Source: Amycolatopsis vastitatis (lineage in GTDB: Bacteria > Actinomycetota > Actinomycetes > Mycobacteriales > Pseudonocardiaceae). Taken from it: a DNA stretch of 64,000 bases. Shown here piece by piece: positions 24,275-33,178 of this stretch; positions within the stretch are counted from its first letter, which is position 1; the number at the start of each line of letters is the position of its first letter. The stretch covers positions 62,001-126,000 of the forward strand of contig NZ_NMUL01000026.1 of assembly GCF_002234595.1 (NCBI RefSeq), given 5' to 3'. The notes beneath the pieces are model-generated. The model was not told the DNA's origin, ran no database searches, and saw only the letters and a list, made by a program, of their open reading frames with translations. A program made the position numbers and the translations under genes.

Positions 24275-25030
24275 TCAGCCGGTGACCGACGCGTACAGCT
24301 TCGCGATGTCGTCGTCGAAATACGCGCTGTAGGAAACGTCCGGCGTATCCCCGCCGAGCTGGTAACCGCCGATGACGCCGATGACCGCGCCGTCGGTCAC
24401 CCACGGCCCGCCACTGGTGCCGTCGGGGAAACCGGGGCACGCCACGCGCATTTGGTAGGTGTCCGAGCGCGTGGTGGTTCCTTCGCAGACCACCGGGGAA
24501 TCGGTCGTGTCGGGGTAGCCCGTGAGGGTGATCCGGTGGTCGAATCCGCGGTCGGTGCCGAGGACGTTCGCGCCCGTGAGGCTTTCCAGCGAGTTCGCGT
24601 TTCCGGCCTGCCGGACGGTGAGAAACGCGAAATCCAGATCCGGGTCGGCCGACGACCGCCAGCCGTCGGCGACGGACACCGAGGTCACCGGCCACATCCC
24701 GAACGGCGCGACGCCGTCGTGGTAGCCCGGCGCGAAGGTCATGCCGTCCCGGACGCAGTGCGCGGCGGTCAGGACGAGGTCGCCGGCGCCGGAGTGCACG
24801 ACGCTCGCCGTGCAGAAGTGGCTGCCGTTCGCGAACAGCGCCCCGACCGGGGAAGCGGCCTTCGGCGCGGGCGGAGCGGCGAGGGTGACCGGAGTCGGTG
24901 CCGGGGTGGTGACCGCGCCCGCGGCGTAGGCGTCGTCGGCGGTCGTGCCGGTGCCGAGGACCAGCCCGGTCCCCATGACCAGCAACGTCGCCGCGGCCGT
25001 CAGCGCGGTGCGGGGAAACTTGATCGCCAC
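24275..25030 (-). CDS. Secreted trypsin-like serine protease
   Basis: A 251-residue exported protease with an N-terminal signal (RTALTAAATLLVMGTGLVLG, cleavage near AYA-AG). The catalytic triad is visible: His in LTAAHCV (~90), Asp in DPDLDFAFL (~133) and Ser in GTSGGPW (~204). A Cys pair flanks the His loop (FCTASV...AAHC), typical of the chymotrypsin fold. It resembles V8/glutamyl-endopeptidase-like secreted proteases; the specificity pocket cannot be assigned. GTG start, single gene, convergent with the DUF11 protein. Confidence 0.9.
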   Translation of the reverse strand: MAIKFPRTALTAAATLLVMGTGLVLGTGTTADDAYAAGAVTTPAPTPVTLAAPPAPKAASPVGALFANGSHFCTASVVHSGAGDLVLTAAHCVRDGMTFAPGYHDGVAPFGMWPVTSVSVADGWRSSADPDLDFAFLTVRQAGNANSLESLTGANVLGTDRGFDHRITLTGYPDTTDSPVVCEGTTTRSDTYQMRVACPGFPDGTSGGPWVTDGAVIGVIGGYQLGGDTPDVSYSAYFDDDIAKLYASVTG

Positions 25031-25176
25031 CGGTCCAGATCACCACAGCGGCGCCGGATCCGCAGCGTGCGCGGCCCGATGCACAGCGATCTCATAGTGA
25101 CCTCACAGCGCTGCACAGGCTGCGCGACCGCGCGGTCCGCGGCGCGAGCCGGGGTCGGTGCGGCAGTTCGTCGTTT

Positions 25177-27945
25177 TCATCGAAGCGGTGTTCGAGTTCG
25201 GTCCGCGATAAGGCCCCGGCGGTGCGCCCACGCCGCCACCTCGGTCCGGTTCGCCAGCCCCAGCTTGGCCAGGACACTGCGGACGTGGCTTTCCACCGTG
25301 CGCTCGGACAGCACCAGCCGGTGGGCGATCTGGCGGTTGCTCAGCGCGCCGGCCACCAGCGCCACGATCTCCCGTTCGCGGCCGGTCAGCGGATCGGCTT
25401 CGGTGCGCACCTGGTCGAGCAACGCGGTCGCGTCGCGCACCCAGCCGGGCATGCCGAGCCGCCGGGCTTCGTCGGCGGCTTGCCGGGCCAGGGTCTCCGC
25501 CCGCGGCAGCTCTCCCAGCGTGGCCAGCTCGCCCGCCAGCCGGACGCGGTTGTGCACGACGTAGGGCCGGGCGCCGAGCCGCGTGTCCCACGCGATCGCC
25601 TCTTCGAAGAGCGGCACAGCCTCGGCGTGCCGCCCGAGGAGGGCGGCCAGGCGGCCGGCCCAGCTGCTGGAGCAGTCGCTGCAGAAGGTGCCCGCGCCAC
25701 GCGAGCCGACCGGCGGCTCCTCCTCCATCCGCTTCGCGAGCCACTCCGCGGTTTCAAGGTCCTCGAAAGCTTCCAGCAGCGGCAGGAGGGTCGGGCCGAT
25801 CCCCGGCGGATGCCCGACGAAATCGGGGTCGCGCAGGTGCGGGCGCAGGGCGTCGTAGGCGGCTCGCGCCTCGTCGCGGCGGCCGGTGATCAGGGCGCAC
25901 AGCGGCCGGGAGACGACCGTGATCGGCAGCGGCGGCGCGATCGCCAGCAGCTCGTCGTACCCGTCCGGCAGCTCGGCCGGGTCGCCGACCACCTCGGCCA
26001 GCTGCTGCGCGAAGGCGAAGGACATCGCGACCGTGGACCGGTCCTCGCCCAGTTCCGCCTCCGCGAGCTCGGCCGCGAGCCGGTTCAGCTCGCGGCTCTC
26101 GGCGAACGCGCCGCGGTAGGCCGCGACGGACGCCCGCAGCCGCAGCTCGTGCCAGCGGACGAGTGGCAGCCGCGTCGTCGCCGCGAGGTCGGAGATCGCG
26201 CTCAGCTCGGCGTCGACCACGGGGATCGTGCCGACCTCGAACGCCGCGTCGATCCGCCACTTGTGCCCCCACAGCGCCACGAGCGGCCGTCCGGGTCCGC
26301 CCAGGGACACGGCGAGCGCGCCGAGCCGCAGCCGTTCGGCCAGAGGCAGGTCCCTCGGGCGCGTCTTCAGCCGGGCGCGGACGGCGTCGAGCCGCGCCTC
26401 CTGGTCGCCGGAGGACTCCGCGAGGGCCAGCGCTTCGTCGGCGGCCTTCGCCGCTTCGCTCGTCTTCCCGCAGTCGGCCGCCACCGAGGCCGACTGCGCG
26501 AGCAGCTTCGCCCGCACCGCCGGATCCCCGTCCGGGCCGATCGCGGCCAGCGCGGACGCCGTGAGTTCAGCCATCTCCGGCAGCAGCCCGGGCGCGGCGG
26601 TGTCCCGGACGACGAGCGCCGCGGCGGCCGCCAGCGCCGGATCGGACGTCAGCGCGGCGGCTTCGCGTGCGTGGTCCAGGCTGCGCGCGAACCGGCCCGC
26701 CCGGTACTCCGCGGTCGCGAGGTCGACGAGCAGGGCGGCGAGCCCGTCGCCGGTGCCCGCGCGGCGGCGGCAGCCGAGTGCGAGGGCCAGGAAGCGCGCG
26801 GCTTCGGTGAAGGCGAGCGAGCGGGTCGCGTCCCGCGCCGCCGTTTCGGCCCAGTCCGCCGCGCGGGCGAGGGCGTCCGGCGTCGCCGCGGCCCGCAGCC
26901 AGTGCCCGGCCACGACCCCCGGCTCGGCCCGGTGCTCCAGCGCGGCCGCCGTCCGGGCGTGCAGCTCCTCGCGGACGCCCTGGTCGAGGTCGGCGTAGAT
27001 CCCGTCGCGCACGACGGCGTGGGCGAACCGCCGGGATCCGGCGACGGCGGGGAGCAGCACGCCGGCGCGCACCGCGCGGTCGAGCGCCTCGACGACGCCG
27101 TCCACCGGCTGCGCGGCCACTTCGGCGACGACGTGCGCTTCGACCTCCTCGCCGAGGACCGAGGCGATCGCCAGCAGCTCCCGAGTCCCCGCGTCCAGCC
27201 CGGCGACCGTGGTGCGGACGAGGTGCCGCAGCTCGGCCTCGCCGCCGCCGGTCGCCGCCGACCGGGCCACCGCCTTGAGGTAGAGCGGGTTCCCGCCCGA
27301 CCGCCGCCACGCGTCGACGGCGTCGGCATCGGCCCGGCCGATCCCGGCGAGGTAGGCGCGGACGTCGGGCTCGGTCAGCGGGTCCAGGCGGAGGCTTTCC
27401 GTGCCCGGCCGCCCCAGCAGGTCCGGGAGCGCCTCGAAGAGCGGGCCGGACGAGCCGGTGTCCCGGTACGTCGCGACCACGGCGAGCCGGGAGCGGCGGA
27501 TCTCCCCGGCCAGGTGCCGCAGCAGCCGCAGCGACGCCTCGTCGGCCCAGTGCACGTCCTCCAGGACCACGACGAGGCCGTCCGGGCCGGCTGCGTCGAC
27601 CAGCGCGTCGGCGGCCACCGCGACGAACCGGAACCGGGCCGCGACCAGGTCGGCGCCGTCGCGGCCGTCGAGGTCGGCGAGGGCGCGGGAAACCTCCGCG
27701 CCGGCTTCCGGCAGCGCCCGCAGCACCCGCCGCCACGGCCACAGCGGCGGGGCGCCCGGGTCGTCGACGCACCGGCCCCAGACGGCGGCCCGGTCCGTGA
27801 CGGTCTCGACCAGGCGGGTCTTGCCGATCCCCGCCGGACCGCCGACGAGGACCAGCGCGCCGGTGCCCCCGGCCGCCGCCGCGAGCCACGCGCGCAGGTC
27901 GGCCGCGGCACCGGCCCGCCCGACGAACGGCTCGCTGCGCGTCAC
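25177..27945 (-). CDS. LAL-type LuxR transcriptional regulator (AAA ATPase + LuxR HTH)
   Basis: A 922-residue large ATP-binding LuxR regulator. The ATPase has Walker A GGPAGIGKTR (35-44) and Walker B VVVLEDVHWAD (~125-135). A long helical TPR-like sensor region follows, and the C-terminal LuxR helix-turn-helix is TGREREIVALVAGALSNRQI, then SERTVESHVRSVLAKLGL (~860-905). LALs often activate sugar or secondary-metabolite genes. The GTG at 27945 is chosen because the longer frame would run over the divergent gene's promoter and start; it has only a weak ribosome site. It diverges from a two-gene unit of unknown function across 121 bp. Confidence 0.88.
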   Translation of the reverse strand: MTRSEPFVGRAGAAADLRAWLAAAAGGTGALVLVGGPAGIGKTRLVETVTDRAAVWGRCVDDPGAPPLWPWRRVLRALPEAGAEVSRALADLDGRDGADLVAARFRFVAVAADALVDAAGPDGLVVVLEDVHWADEASLRLLRHLAGEIRRSRLAVVATYRDTGSSGPLFEALPDLLGRPGTESLRLDPLTEPDVRAYLAGIGRADADAVDAWRRSGGNPLYLKAVARSAATGGGEAELRHLVRTTVAGLDAGTRELLAIASVLGEEVEAHVVAEVAAQPVDGVVEALDRAVRAGVLLPAVAGSRRFAHAVVRDGIYADLDQGVREELHARTAAALEHRAEPGVVAGHWLRAAATPDALARAADWAETAARDATRSLAFTEAARFLALALGCRRRAGTGDGLAALLVDLATAEYRAGRFARSLDHAREAAALTSDPALAAAAALVVRDTAAPGLLPEMAELTASALAAIGPDGDPAVRAKLLAQSASVAADCGKTSEAAKAADEALALAESSGDQEARLDAVRARLKTRPRDLPLAERLRLGALAVSLGGPGRPLVALWGHKWRIDAAFEVGTIPVVDAELSAISDLAATTRLPLVRWHELRLRASVAAYRGAFAESRELNRLAAELAEAELGEDRSTVAMSFAFAQQLAEVVGDPAELPDGYDELLAIAPPLPITVVSRPLCALITGRRDEARAAYDALRPHLRDPDFVGHPPGIGPTLLPLLEAFEDLETAEWLAKRMEEEPPVGSRGAGTFCSDCSSSWAGRLAALLGRHAEAVPLFEEAIAWDTRLGARPYVVHNRVRLAGELATLGELPRAETLARQAADEARRLGMPGWVRDATALLDQVRTEADPLTGREREIVALVAGALSNRQIAHRLVLSERTVESHVRSVLAKLGLANRTEVAAWAHRRGLIADRTRTPLR

Positions 27946-28066
27946 CCGAGCAGTATCCCCTCCGCGTCCGGTTTCCGTGCCGTTCTCCGTACTGGCACTG
28001 ATGTCCGGGAAGCCGTCCGTGGCGAGAGTGGCTCCCAACGGCTTGACCAGCGAAAAGGGAGCACCC

Positions 28067-28624
28067 ATGTACGCCACGATCCACCAGTTCAGGAGTCCTC
28101 TCGGGACTCACGACCTCGGCGAGGGCGCCCTCGGCGCCGCCACGCTCACCCAGCTCGGCGGCCAGGCCGGCGCCGTCGTCACCTTCTGGCCCGACGCCGC
28201 GGCCGCGGACGAGGCCGCCGCCCGGCGGCCCGCCGGGACCACCTGGCTCGACACCGGCGTCTACCGGGTCGTCGACGTGCAGCCGGCGTCGGACGCCGCC
28301 GCCTACGCCCAGATCACCTGGTTCGACGGGCCGCGCAGCGCCGACCAGTCGGCCGCCGAGCAGCGCGCGGGGCGCGAACGCATCTGGCCCGCGGTGCGGG
28401 GCATCGAGGGCGTTGGCACGACCTACGCCCTCATCGCCGAAGACCGGTCCCTGGTCGTCGTCGGGTTCACCGCGTCGCTGGCGACGGTCGAAGCCGTCCA
28501 GGAGGCGATCATGGCCACCGAGCTGCTGCCCGGCGAAGACCCAGCGCTGCTGCCCGGCGCCGACCGGATCGACTTGCACCGCGTGCTGCACGCGGCCCTG
28601 CCGGCGACGGCGGGTGCGCGATGA
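28067..28624 (+). CDS. Hypothetical protein, possible duplicated dimeric alpha/beta barrel
   Basis: A 185-residue protein without signal or membrane helix. Two halves each look like a ferredoxin-like/ABM fold: residues ~1-80 (YATIHQFRSP, VVTFWPDAAAADEAAAR, VYRVVDVQ) and ~90-155 (AQITWFDGPR, GTTYALIAEDRSLVVVGF). This suggests an antibiotic-monooxygenase-like or EthD-type barrel, but no catalytic residue is recognisable, and I do not assign a function. The ATG at 28067 follows AAAAGGGA. It overlaps the YceI gene by four bases (ATGA) and diverges from the LAL regulator, its likely activator. Confidence 0.65.
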   Translation: MYATIHQFRSPLGTHDLGEGALGAATLTQLGGQAGAVVTFWPDAAAADEAAARRPAGTTWLDTGVYRVVDVQPASDAAAYAQITWFDGPRSADQSAAEQRAGRERIWPAVRGIEGVGTTYALIAEDRSLVVVGFTASLATVEAVQEAIMATELLPGEDPALLPGADRIDLHRVLHAALPATAGAR

Positions 28625-29124
28625 GCCCGCACACGGCGGCCACGCTCCGCACCGGGACGTGGACTGTCCTCAGTGGACGGACAACGGCGGCCTTCGAGGT
28701 CCGCAACTTCGGCTTCAACCGGGTGCGCGGCACGATCGGCGTCCGCGCCGGCACCGTCGAGGTGAGGGACGGCGAGGTGACGGCCGTCCGCGCGGAGCTG
28801 GACCTCGGCGCGCTCGACACCCGGAACCCGCGCCGCGACGCCGACCTGCGGAAGCCGCACCTGCTGGACAGCGCCGCCCGCCCGGAGCTGACGTTCGTGG
28901 CCGGCGGCGTGCAGCGGCGCGGCGGCGGCTGGGAAGTCACCGGCGAGCTGCGGCTGCGGGGGACGGCGTGCCCGCTGACGCTCGACGTCGAGCCACCCGG
29001 CGGCACCCGGGTCCGCGCGACCGGGACGCTGGACCGGGCGCCGCTCGGCATGCGCGCGCCGCGGCCGCTGATCGGCCGGTACGTCCGGATCGTCGTCGAG
29101 GCGGAGCTCGAGCCGCCTAGCTGA
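28621..29124 (+). CDS. YceI-family protein, cytoplasmic form
   Basis: A 167-residue YceI-like lipocalin-fold protein: TGTWTVLSGRTTAAFEVRNF at the start, LDLGALDTRNPRRDADLRKPHLLD in the middle (split as LDLGALDTRNPRR then DADLRKPHLL), and a final strand set GTLDRAPLGMRAP...YVRIVVEAEL. Family members bind isoprenoid-type lipids and in Gram-negatives are periplasmic; this one has no signal peptide. It is translationally coupled to the preceding gene. Its last eight bases overlap the convergent rhomboid gene. Confidence 0.8.
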   Translation: MSPHTAATLRTGTWTVLSGRTTAAFEVRNFGFNRVRGTIGVRAGTVEVRDGEVTAVRAELDLGALDTRNPRRDADLRKPHLLDSAARPELTFVAGGVQRRGGGWEVTGELRLRGTACPLTLDVEPPGGTRVRATGTLDRAPLGMRAPRPLIGRYVRIVVEAELEPPS

Positions 29125-29773
29125 GGTCCTTGGGGAGCAGGGCGGTCGCCGCGTCGGGGGCGGTGACCGCCTTGGGCCGCCGGTCGCGGAAGAGCCAGCC
29201 GCCGACGATGCCTCCGACGAACCCGAACAGGTGGCCCTGCCAGCTGACCCGCTCGTCGGTGGGCAGCAGCGACGTGAACTGGTAGGCGAAGCACAACGCC
29301 ATCACCAGCCCGATCACGATGTCGATCGGGTGCCGGTCGAACAGTCCGCGCACGATGATGTAGCCGAAGTAGCCGAACACCAGGCCGCTGGCGCCGACGG
29401 TGATCGAGTTCGACGGAGAGATGAACCAGACGCCCAGCCCGCTCGCGACGATGATCAGCACGCTCACGCTGAGCCACTTCTTCACCCCGCGGTAGGCGGC
29501 GAGGAACCCGAAGACGAACAGCGGCCCCGAGTTGCCTTCGATGTGGCCCCAGCTGGAGTGCATGAACGGGGCGCTGAAGATCTCCGGCAGCGATGCCGGG
29601 TTGCGCGCCTCGATGCCGAACTCGCCGCTCAGGTCGTATCCCCCGACAGCGTTGACGATCTGCACCAGCCACAGCACCGCCAGCAGGCCGACCATCACCC
29701 ACAAGGCCTTCTTGGCCTCGGCGATCATCAGCTCGGCTTCGCTGCGGGCGGGGCCCTCACCGGTCGTGCTCAT
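29117..29773 (-). CDS. Rhomboid-family intramembrane protease
   Basis: A 218-residue membrane protein with about six hydrophobic segments starting at ALWVMVGLLAVLWLVQIV. The catalytic Ser lies in GASGLVFGY (~128) and the catalytic His in WQGHLFGFVGGIVGG (~190), with the helix-1/loop motif FMHSSWGHIEGN upstream, as in GlpG-type rhomboids. These cleave membrane proteins inside the bilayer; the substrate is unknown. The start at 29773 is preceded by AGGGGG with six bases of spacing. The C-terminal tail is cytoplasmic. It overlaps the YceI gene by eight bases on the opposite strand. Confidence 0.88.
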   Translation of the reverse strand: MSTTGEGPARSEAELMIAEAKKALWVMVGLLAVLWLVQIVNAVGGYDLSGEFGIEARNPASLPEIFSAPFMHSSWGHIEGNSGPLFVFGFLAAYRGVKKWLSVSVLIIVASGLGVWFISPSNSITVGASGLVFGYFGYIIVRGLFDRHPIDIVIGLVMALCFAYQFTSLLPTDERVSWQGHLFGFVGGIVGGWLFRDRRPKAVTAPDAATALLPKDLS

Positions 29774-29868
29774 GCGTTTCCCCCTGCTCCCTCGCGCGCC
29801 GAGGATAGCCGCCGGTGGCCCCGGACGCGGCGTTTCGGCCCCAGCTGTGACCTGGCAGGGTGGTGACC

Positions 29869-30741
29869 ATGACGTCACACCGGCCGGAGGTGGTCTTCCG
29901 GGGCCGCCGCATGCCCGGCGACCGCGCCCTGGTCATGGCCATCGTCAACCGCACGCCGGACTCGTTCTACGACAAGGGCGCGACGTTCGCCGGGAACGCG
30001 GCCAGGGAAGCCGTCGACCGCGCGGTCGCGGCCGGTGCCGACATCGTGGACATCGGCGGGGTGAAGGCGGGCGAGGGCCCCGAGGTCGACGTCGACGAGG
30101 AGATCCGCCGGGTGGTGCCGTTCGTGGCCGAGGTGCGCGACCGCCACCCCGGGCTGGCCATCAGCGTCGACACGTGGCGGCACGAGGTCGGGCGGCAGGT
30201 CTGCGAAGCGGGCGCCGACCTGCTCAACGACACCTGGGCGGGCGCCGACCCGAAGCTGGTCGAGATCGCCGCCGAGTTCGGCGCGGGCTACGTCTGCTCC
30301 CACGTCGGGGGCATGCCGGTCCGGACCGACCCGTACCCCGCGCCGACCCCCGACCGGCCCTTCTGGCCGCGCTATGACGACGTTGTCGCGGACGTCGTCG
30401 CCGAGCTGACCACCGCGGCCGAGCGGACCGTCGCCGCCGGAGTCCCGCGCGGCGGTGTGCTGATCGACCCGACCTTCGACTTCGGCAAGAGCACCCGGCA
30501 CGGCCTCGAGCTGCTCCGGCACTTCGACCGGCTGGTGGCGACCGGCTGGCCGGTGCTGGTCGCGCTGTCGAACAAGGACCTCATCGGCGAAACCCTCGAC
30601 GTCGAGGCCCACGACCGCCTGGCGGGCACCCTCGCGGCGACGGCGATCGCGGCGCACGCCGGCGCCGCGGTCTTCCGCGCCCACAACGTCCGGGAGACGC
30701 GGGAAGCCGTCGAGGCCGTCGCGCGCCTCGGGATGTCATGA
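29869..30741 (+). CDS. folP2: Dihydropteroate synthase homologue, FolP2 type
   Basis: A 290-residue TIM-barrel pterin-binding protein. It has NRTPDSFYDKGATF (~24-37), DIVDIGGVKAG (~60), ISVDTWRHEV (~95), LLNDTWAGAD (~120), IDPTFDFGKSTRHG (~205) and FRAHNVRE near 270. The NRTPDSF...DKG form and SNKD in place of the substrate-binding SRK pattern match the mycobacterial FolP2 paralogue, which has not been shown to replace FolP1 in folate synthesis; actual function is uncertain. ATG at 29869 is preferred over the GTG at 29860. Its stop lies inside a perfect 59-bp dyad that probably acts as terminator. Confidence 0.85.
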   Translation: MTSHRPEVVFRGRRMPGDRALVMAIVNRTPDSFYDKGATFAGNAAREAVDRAVAAGADIVDIGGVKAGEGPEVDVDEEIRRVVPFVAEVRDRHPGLAISVDTWRHEVGRQVCEAGADLLNDTWAGADPKLVEIAAEFGAGYVCSHVGGMPVRTDPYPAPTPDRPFWPRYDDVVADVVAELTTAAERTVAAGVPRGGVLIDPTFDFGKSTRHGLELLRHFDRLVATGWPVLVALSNKDLIGETLDVEAHDRLAGTLAATAIAAHAGAAVFRAHNVRETREAVEAVARLGMS

Positions 30742-30790
30742 ACGACTCTTTCCTGTCGTCAGACGACAGGAAAGAGTCGTTCATGACATC
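30732..30790. repeat. Perfect 59-bp dyad with GAACGACTC core, terminator-like
   Basis: A 29-base left arm (30732-30760) is exactly complementary to the right arm (30762-30790) around a single A. Core sequence ATGAACGACTCTTTCCTG. It contains the stop codon of folP2 (30739-30741) and lies 12 bases past the 3' end of the convergent methyltransferase gene, so it could stop transcription from both sides. A related element is at 37502-37557. Confidence 0.9.
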
Positions 30791-30802
30791 GGGACGTGTC
30801 CA

Positions 30803-31871
30803 CTATGGACTGAGTCGCCAGAGTGACGTCACTTCGGCGGCCCGTGCCCGGTGCAGCGGATCGGCCGGGTCGAGCGCGCGCGGATGGCGTGGCCGCGTTT
30901 CCGTCCGGCCGGCGACGCGCAGGCCCGCCGCCGCGATCCAGCCGAGCAGTGCGCCGCGCGTGCGCAGGCCGAGGTGCTCGGCGAGGTCGGAAAGCACGAG
31001 CCACGCCTCGCCATCCGGGGTCAGGTGCCTGCGCGCCCGGTCCAGGAACCCGCGCAGCATCCGGCTGCCCGGGTCGTACACCGCGTGGTCGAGCGGCGTG
31101 CGCGGACGGCCGGGCAGCCACGGCGGGTTGGCCACCACCAGCGGGGCCCGGCCGGGCGGGAACAGGTCCGCGCGCACGACTTCGGTGCGCGCGCCGAAGC
31201 CCAGCCGGGCCAGGTTCTCGGTCGCGCACGCCACGGCGCGGGGATCGGAGTCCGTCGCCACCACCCGCCGGACGCCGCGGTGGGCGAGCACGGCGGCGAG
31301 CACGCCGGTGCCGGTGCCGATGTCGAACGCCGGGTCCGTGCCGGGCAACGGCGTCTCCGCGACGAGGTCGACGTACTCCTGCCGCAGCGGCGCGAAAACG
31401 CCGTAGTGCGGGTGGATCCGCCCGCCCAAGGCGGGGACGGCGATGCCCCGGCGACGCCATTCGGCGGCACCGAGGACGCCGAGCAGTTCCCGCAGCGGCA
31501 CCGCCGCCGGGACGTCCAGGGGGGCCGTAGACCGCGGTGCACGCCTCGCGGACGTCCGGGGCCCGGCGCAGCGGGACGACGTGCCCCGGATCCAGCGGCA
31601 CGTACAGCAGGGAGAGCAGCCGGGCCCGGCGGGCCCGGTCGGCGCGGTAGCGGGGGTAGTCGGCCGGCGGGGGCGGCGGGATCCGCCGGTTCACGGCGTC
31701 GAGCAGGTGCCGTGCGGCCGGGTAGCTGCCGCGCCACCGGAGTGCGGTCCCGGCGGACATCGTGCGGAGGGCGGCGTCGGCCGGGAGCCGGTCGTCGGCG
31801 GCGACGGCGCGACGCGAAGGCGGGGTGAACAGCCGGCGATCGGGTTCGCCGGGCAGGACGAGAAAAGCCAC
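30803..31871 (-). pseudogene. Class I SAM methyltransferase, frameshifted in a C6 run
   Basis: Two frames join into one ~355-residue protein. Frame one from 31871 (MAFLVLPGEPDRRLFTP...) gives an N-terminal domain ending LREACTAVYGP-like; frame two gives the catalytic domain with SAM motif FDIGTGTGVLAAVL, acidic strand VVATDSDP, and catalytic NPPW (VVANPPWLPG), typical of N5-glutamine or nucleic-acid methyltransferases. At 31519-31524 (plus strand GGGGGG) the minus strand has six Cs; deleting one restores VYGPLDVPAAVPLREL. So an extra base in a homopolymer breaks the gene. Polymerase slippage or a sequencing error are both likely. Ends 12 bases before the 59-bp dyad. Confidence 0.85.
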
Positions 31872-32050
31872 GGGTGAAGGGTTTCCGTTCTTGCTGCGGG
31901 CACGACGAAGAACCCGCGAGAGGTGCGGGGTGTGCGAAGGACCGGAGCGGGAACTAGCTCAGGACAGCAGCGTGAACGGGCGTCGTCACCCTTCGACCAT
32001 AGCCCGGGTCCCGGTTCCATGGCGTACAAAGGACGATGAGGTGATGCCGG

Positions 32051-33178
32051 ATGACGCCCTCGGTGGTGCGGCACGAGAAGCGGCGCCGGTGGGCGGTCGT
32101 CGCCGCCGTGGCCGCGGTGCTCGTGTCCGCGCCGTCGGTCGTCGCCGCGCTCGCCCCGGCCGGAGCGGCGGCCGATCCGGCCCGGTTGCGCACCCTCGTC
32201 CTCGACTCCGCCGGACGGCCGTACCAGGGTTACGCCGAAAGCACCGGTTCGCTCGCCCTGCCGGAGCTGCCGAACCTCGGCGCCGTCACCGCGCTCTTCT
32301 CCATGAAGACGCCGATGCGCGCGTGGTACGCCGGGCCCGACCGCTACCGCGTCGACATCCTCGGGACCGCCGGCGAGCACGACGTCTACCGGCTGCCCGA
32401 CGGCGAATACACGTGGGACTACGGCGACAACACGCTGACCGAGCTGATCGGCGAGCCGGCCGTGCGGCTCCCGCGCGGCGGGGACCTCCTGCCGCCCGAG
32501 CTCGCCCGGCGGATCCTCCGGGCCGCCGGGAACGACCCGGTGAGCGCGCTCCCCGGACGGAACGTCGCCGGGGTCGCCGCGTCCGGGCTCCGGCTCGTCC
32601 CCGCCGACCCGGACACGACGATCGGGCAGGTCGACGTCTGGGCGGACCCGGCGACCGGCGTGGCCGTGCGGGTCGAGCTGACCGCCCGTGGGCAGCGCGC
32701 GCCGATCCTCGTCACCGAGTTCCGGGAGCTGGCGCAGACGACGCCGGTCGTCGAGGCGCCGCGGCCCGCGCTCGGGTCCGGGTTCACCGTGGCGAGTGCC
32801 CCGGACGTCTCGAACGTGCTCGGTGCGATGGGCGAGGTGCTGTTGCCGGCGAAGCTCGCCGGCCGCCCGGTGACGTCGTCGAGCTTCGGCGGGATCGAGG
32901 GCGCCGCGCTCTACGGCTCCGGGCTCGCGTCGTTCGCCGTGATCGCCGTGCCGCGCACCGTCGCCGCGGCGGCCGGTGACGCCGCGGGCAAGGCCGGCGG
33001 GGTGCAGGTCAAGCTGGCCGCCGGCACCGTGGTGCAGCTGTCGATCACGCCGTTGTCCCTGGGCATCGTCCGCTCGGCCGTCTCCCGCCGCTCGTACCTG
33101 CTGGCCGGGACGGTGACCCCGGACGTCCTGAAGTCCGTGGCCGACGAGCTGTCCCGGCTGCGCCGGAGCGGCCGATGA
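32051..33178 (+). CDS. LolA-like secreted or membrane-anchored protein of an ABC-transporter operon
   Basis: A 375-residue protein with an N-terminal hydrophobic segment (RRRWAVVAAVAAVLVSAPSVV, then APAGAAADP) acting as signal or anchor. The body resembles actinobacterial outer-membrane-lipoprotein-sorting (LolA/RseB-like) beta folds: WYAGPDRYRVDILGTAGEHD, YTWDYGDNTLTEL, VDVWADPATGVAVRVELTAR. Such folds bind lipids or act as sensors. Its stop overlaps the ABC ATPase by four bases (ATGA), making a three-gene operon. The 179 bases upstream carry the promoter; I see no clear operator there. Confidence 0.78.
   Translation: MTPSVVRHEKRRRWAVVAAVAAVLVSAPSVVAALAPAGAAADPARLRTLVLDSAGRPYQGYAESTGSLALPELPNLGAVTALFSMKTPMRAWYAGPDRYRVDILGTAGEHDVYRLPDGEYTWDYGDNTLTELIGEPAVRLPRGGDLLPPELARRILRAAGNDPVSALPGRNVAGVAASGLRLVPADPDTTIGQVDVWADPATGVAVRVELTARGQRAPILVTEFRELAQTTPVVEAPRPALGSGFTVASAPDVSNVLGAMGEVLLPAKLAGRPVTSSSFGGIEGAALYGSGLASFAVIAVPRTVAAAAGDAAGKAGGVQVKLAAGTVVQLSITPLSLGIVRSAVSRRSYLLAGTVTPDVLKSVADELSRLRRSGR

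Noticed and set aside
25222..29124. 1300-codon plus-strand frame antisense to the LAL gene
   Set aside because: Only its last 167 codons (YceI) are real; the rest is Arg/Gly/Ala-rich antisense with no domain.
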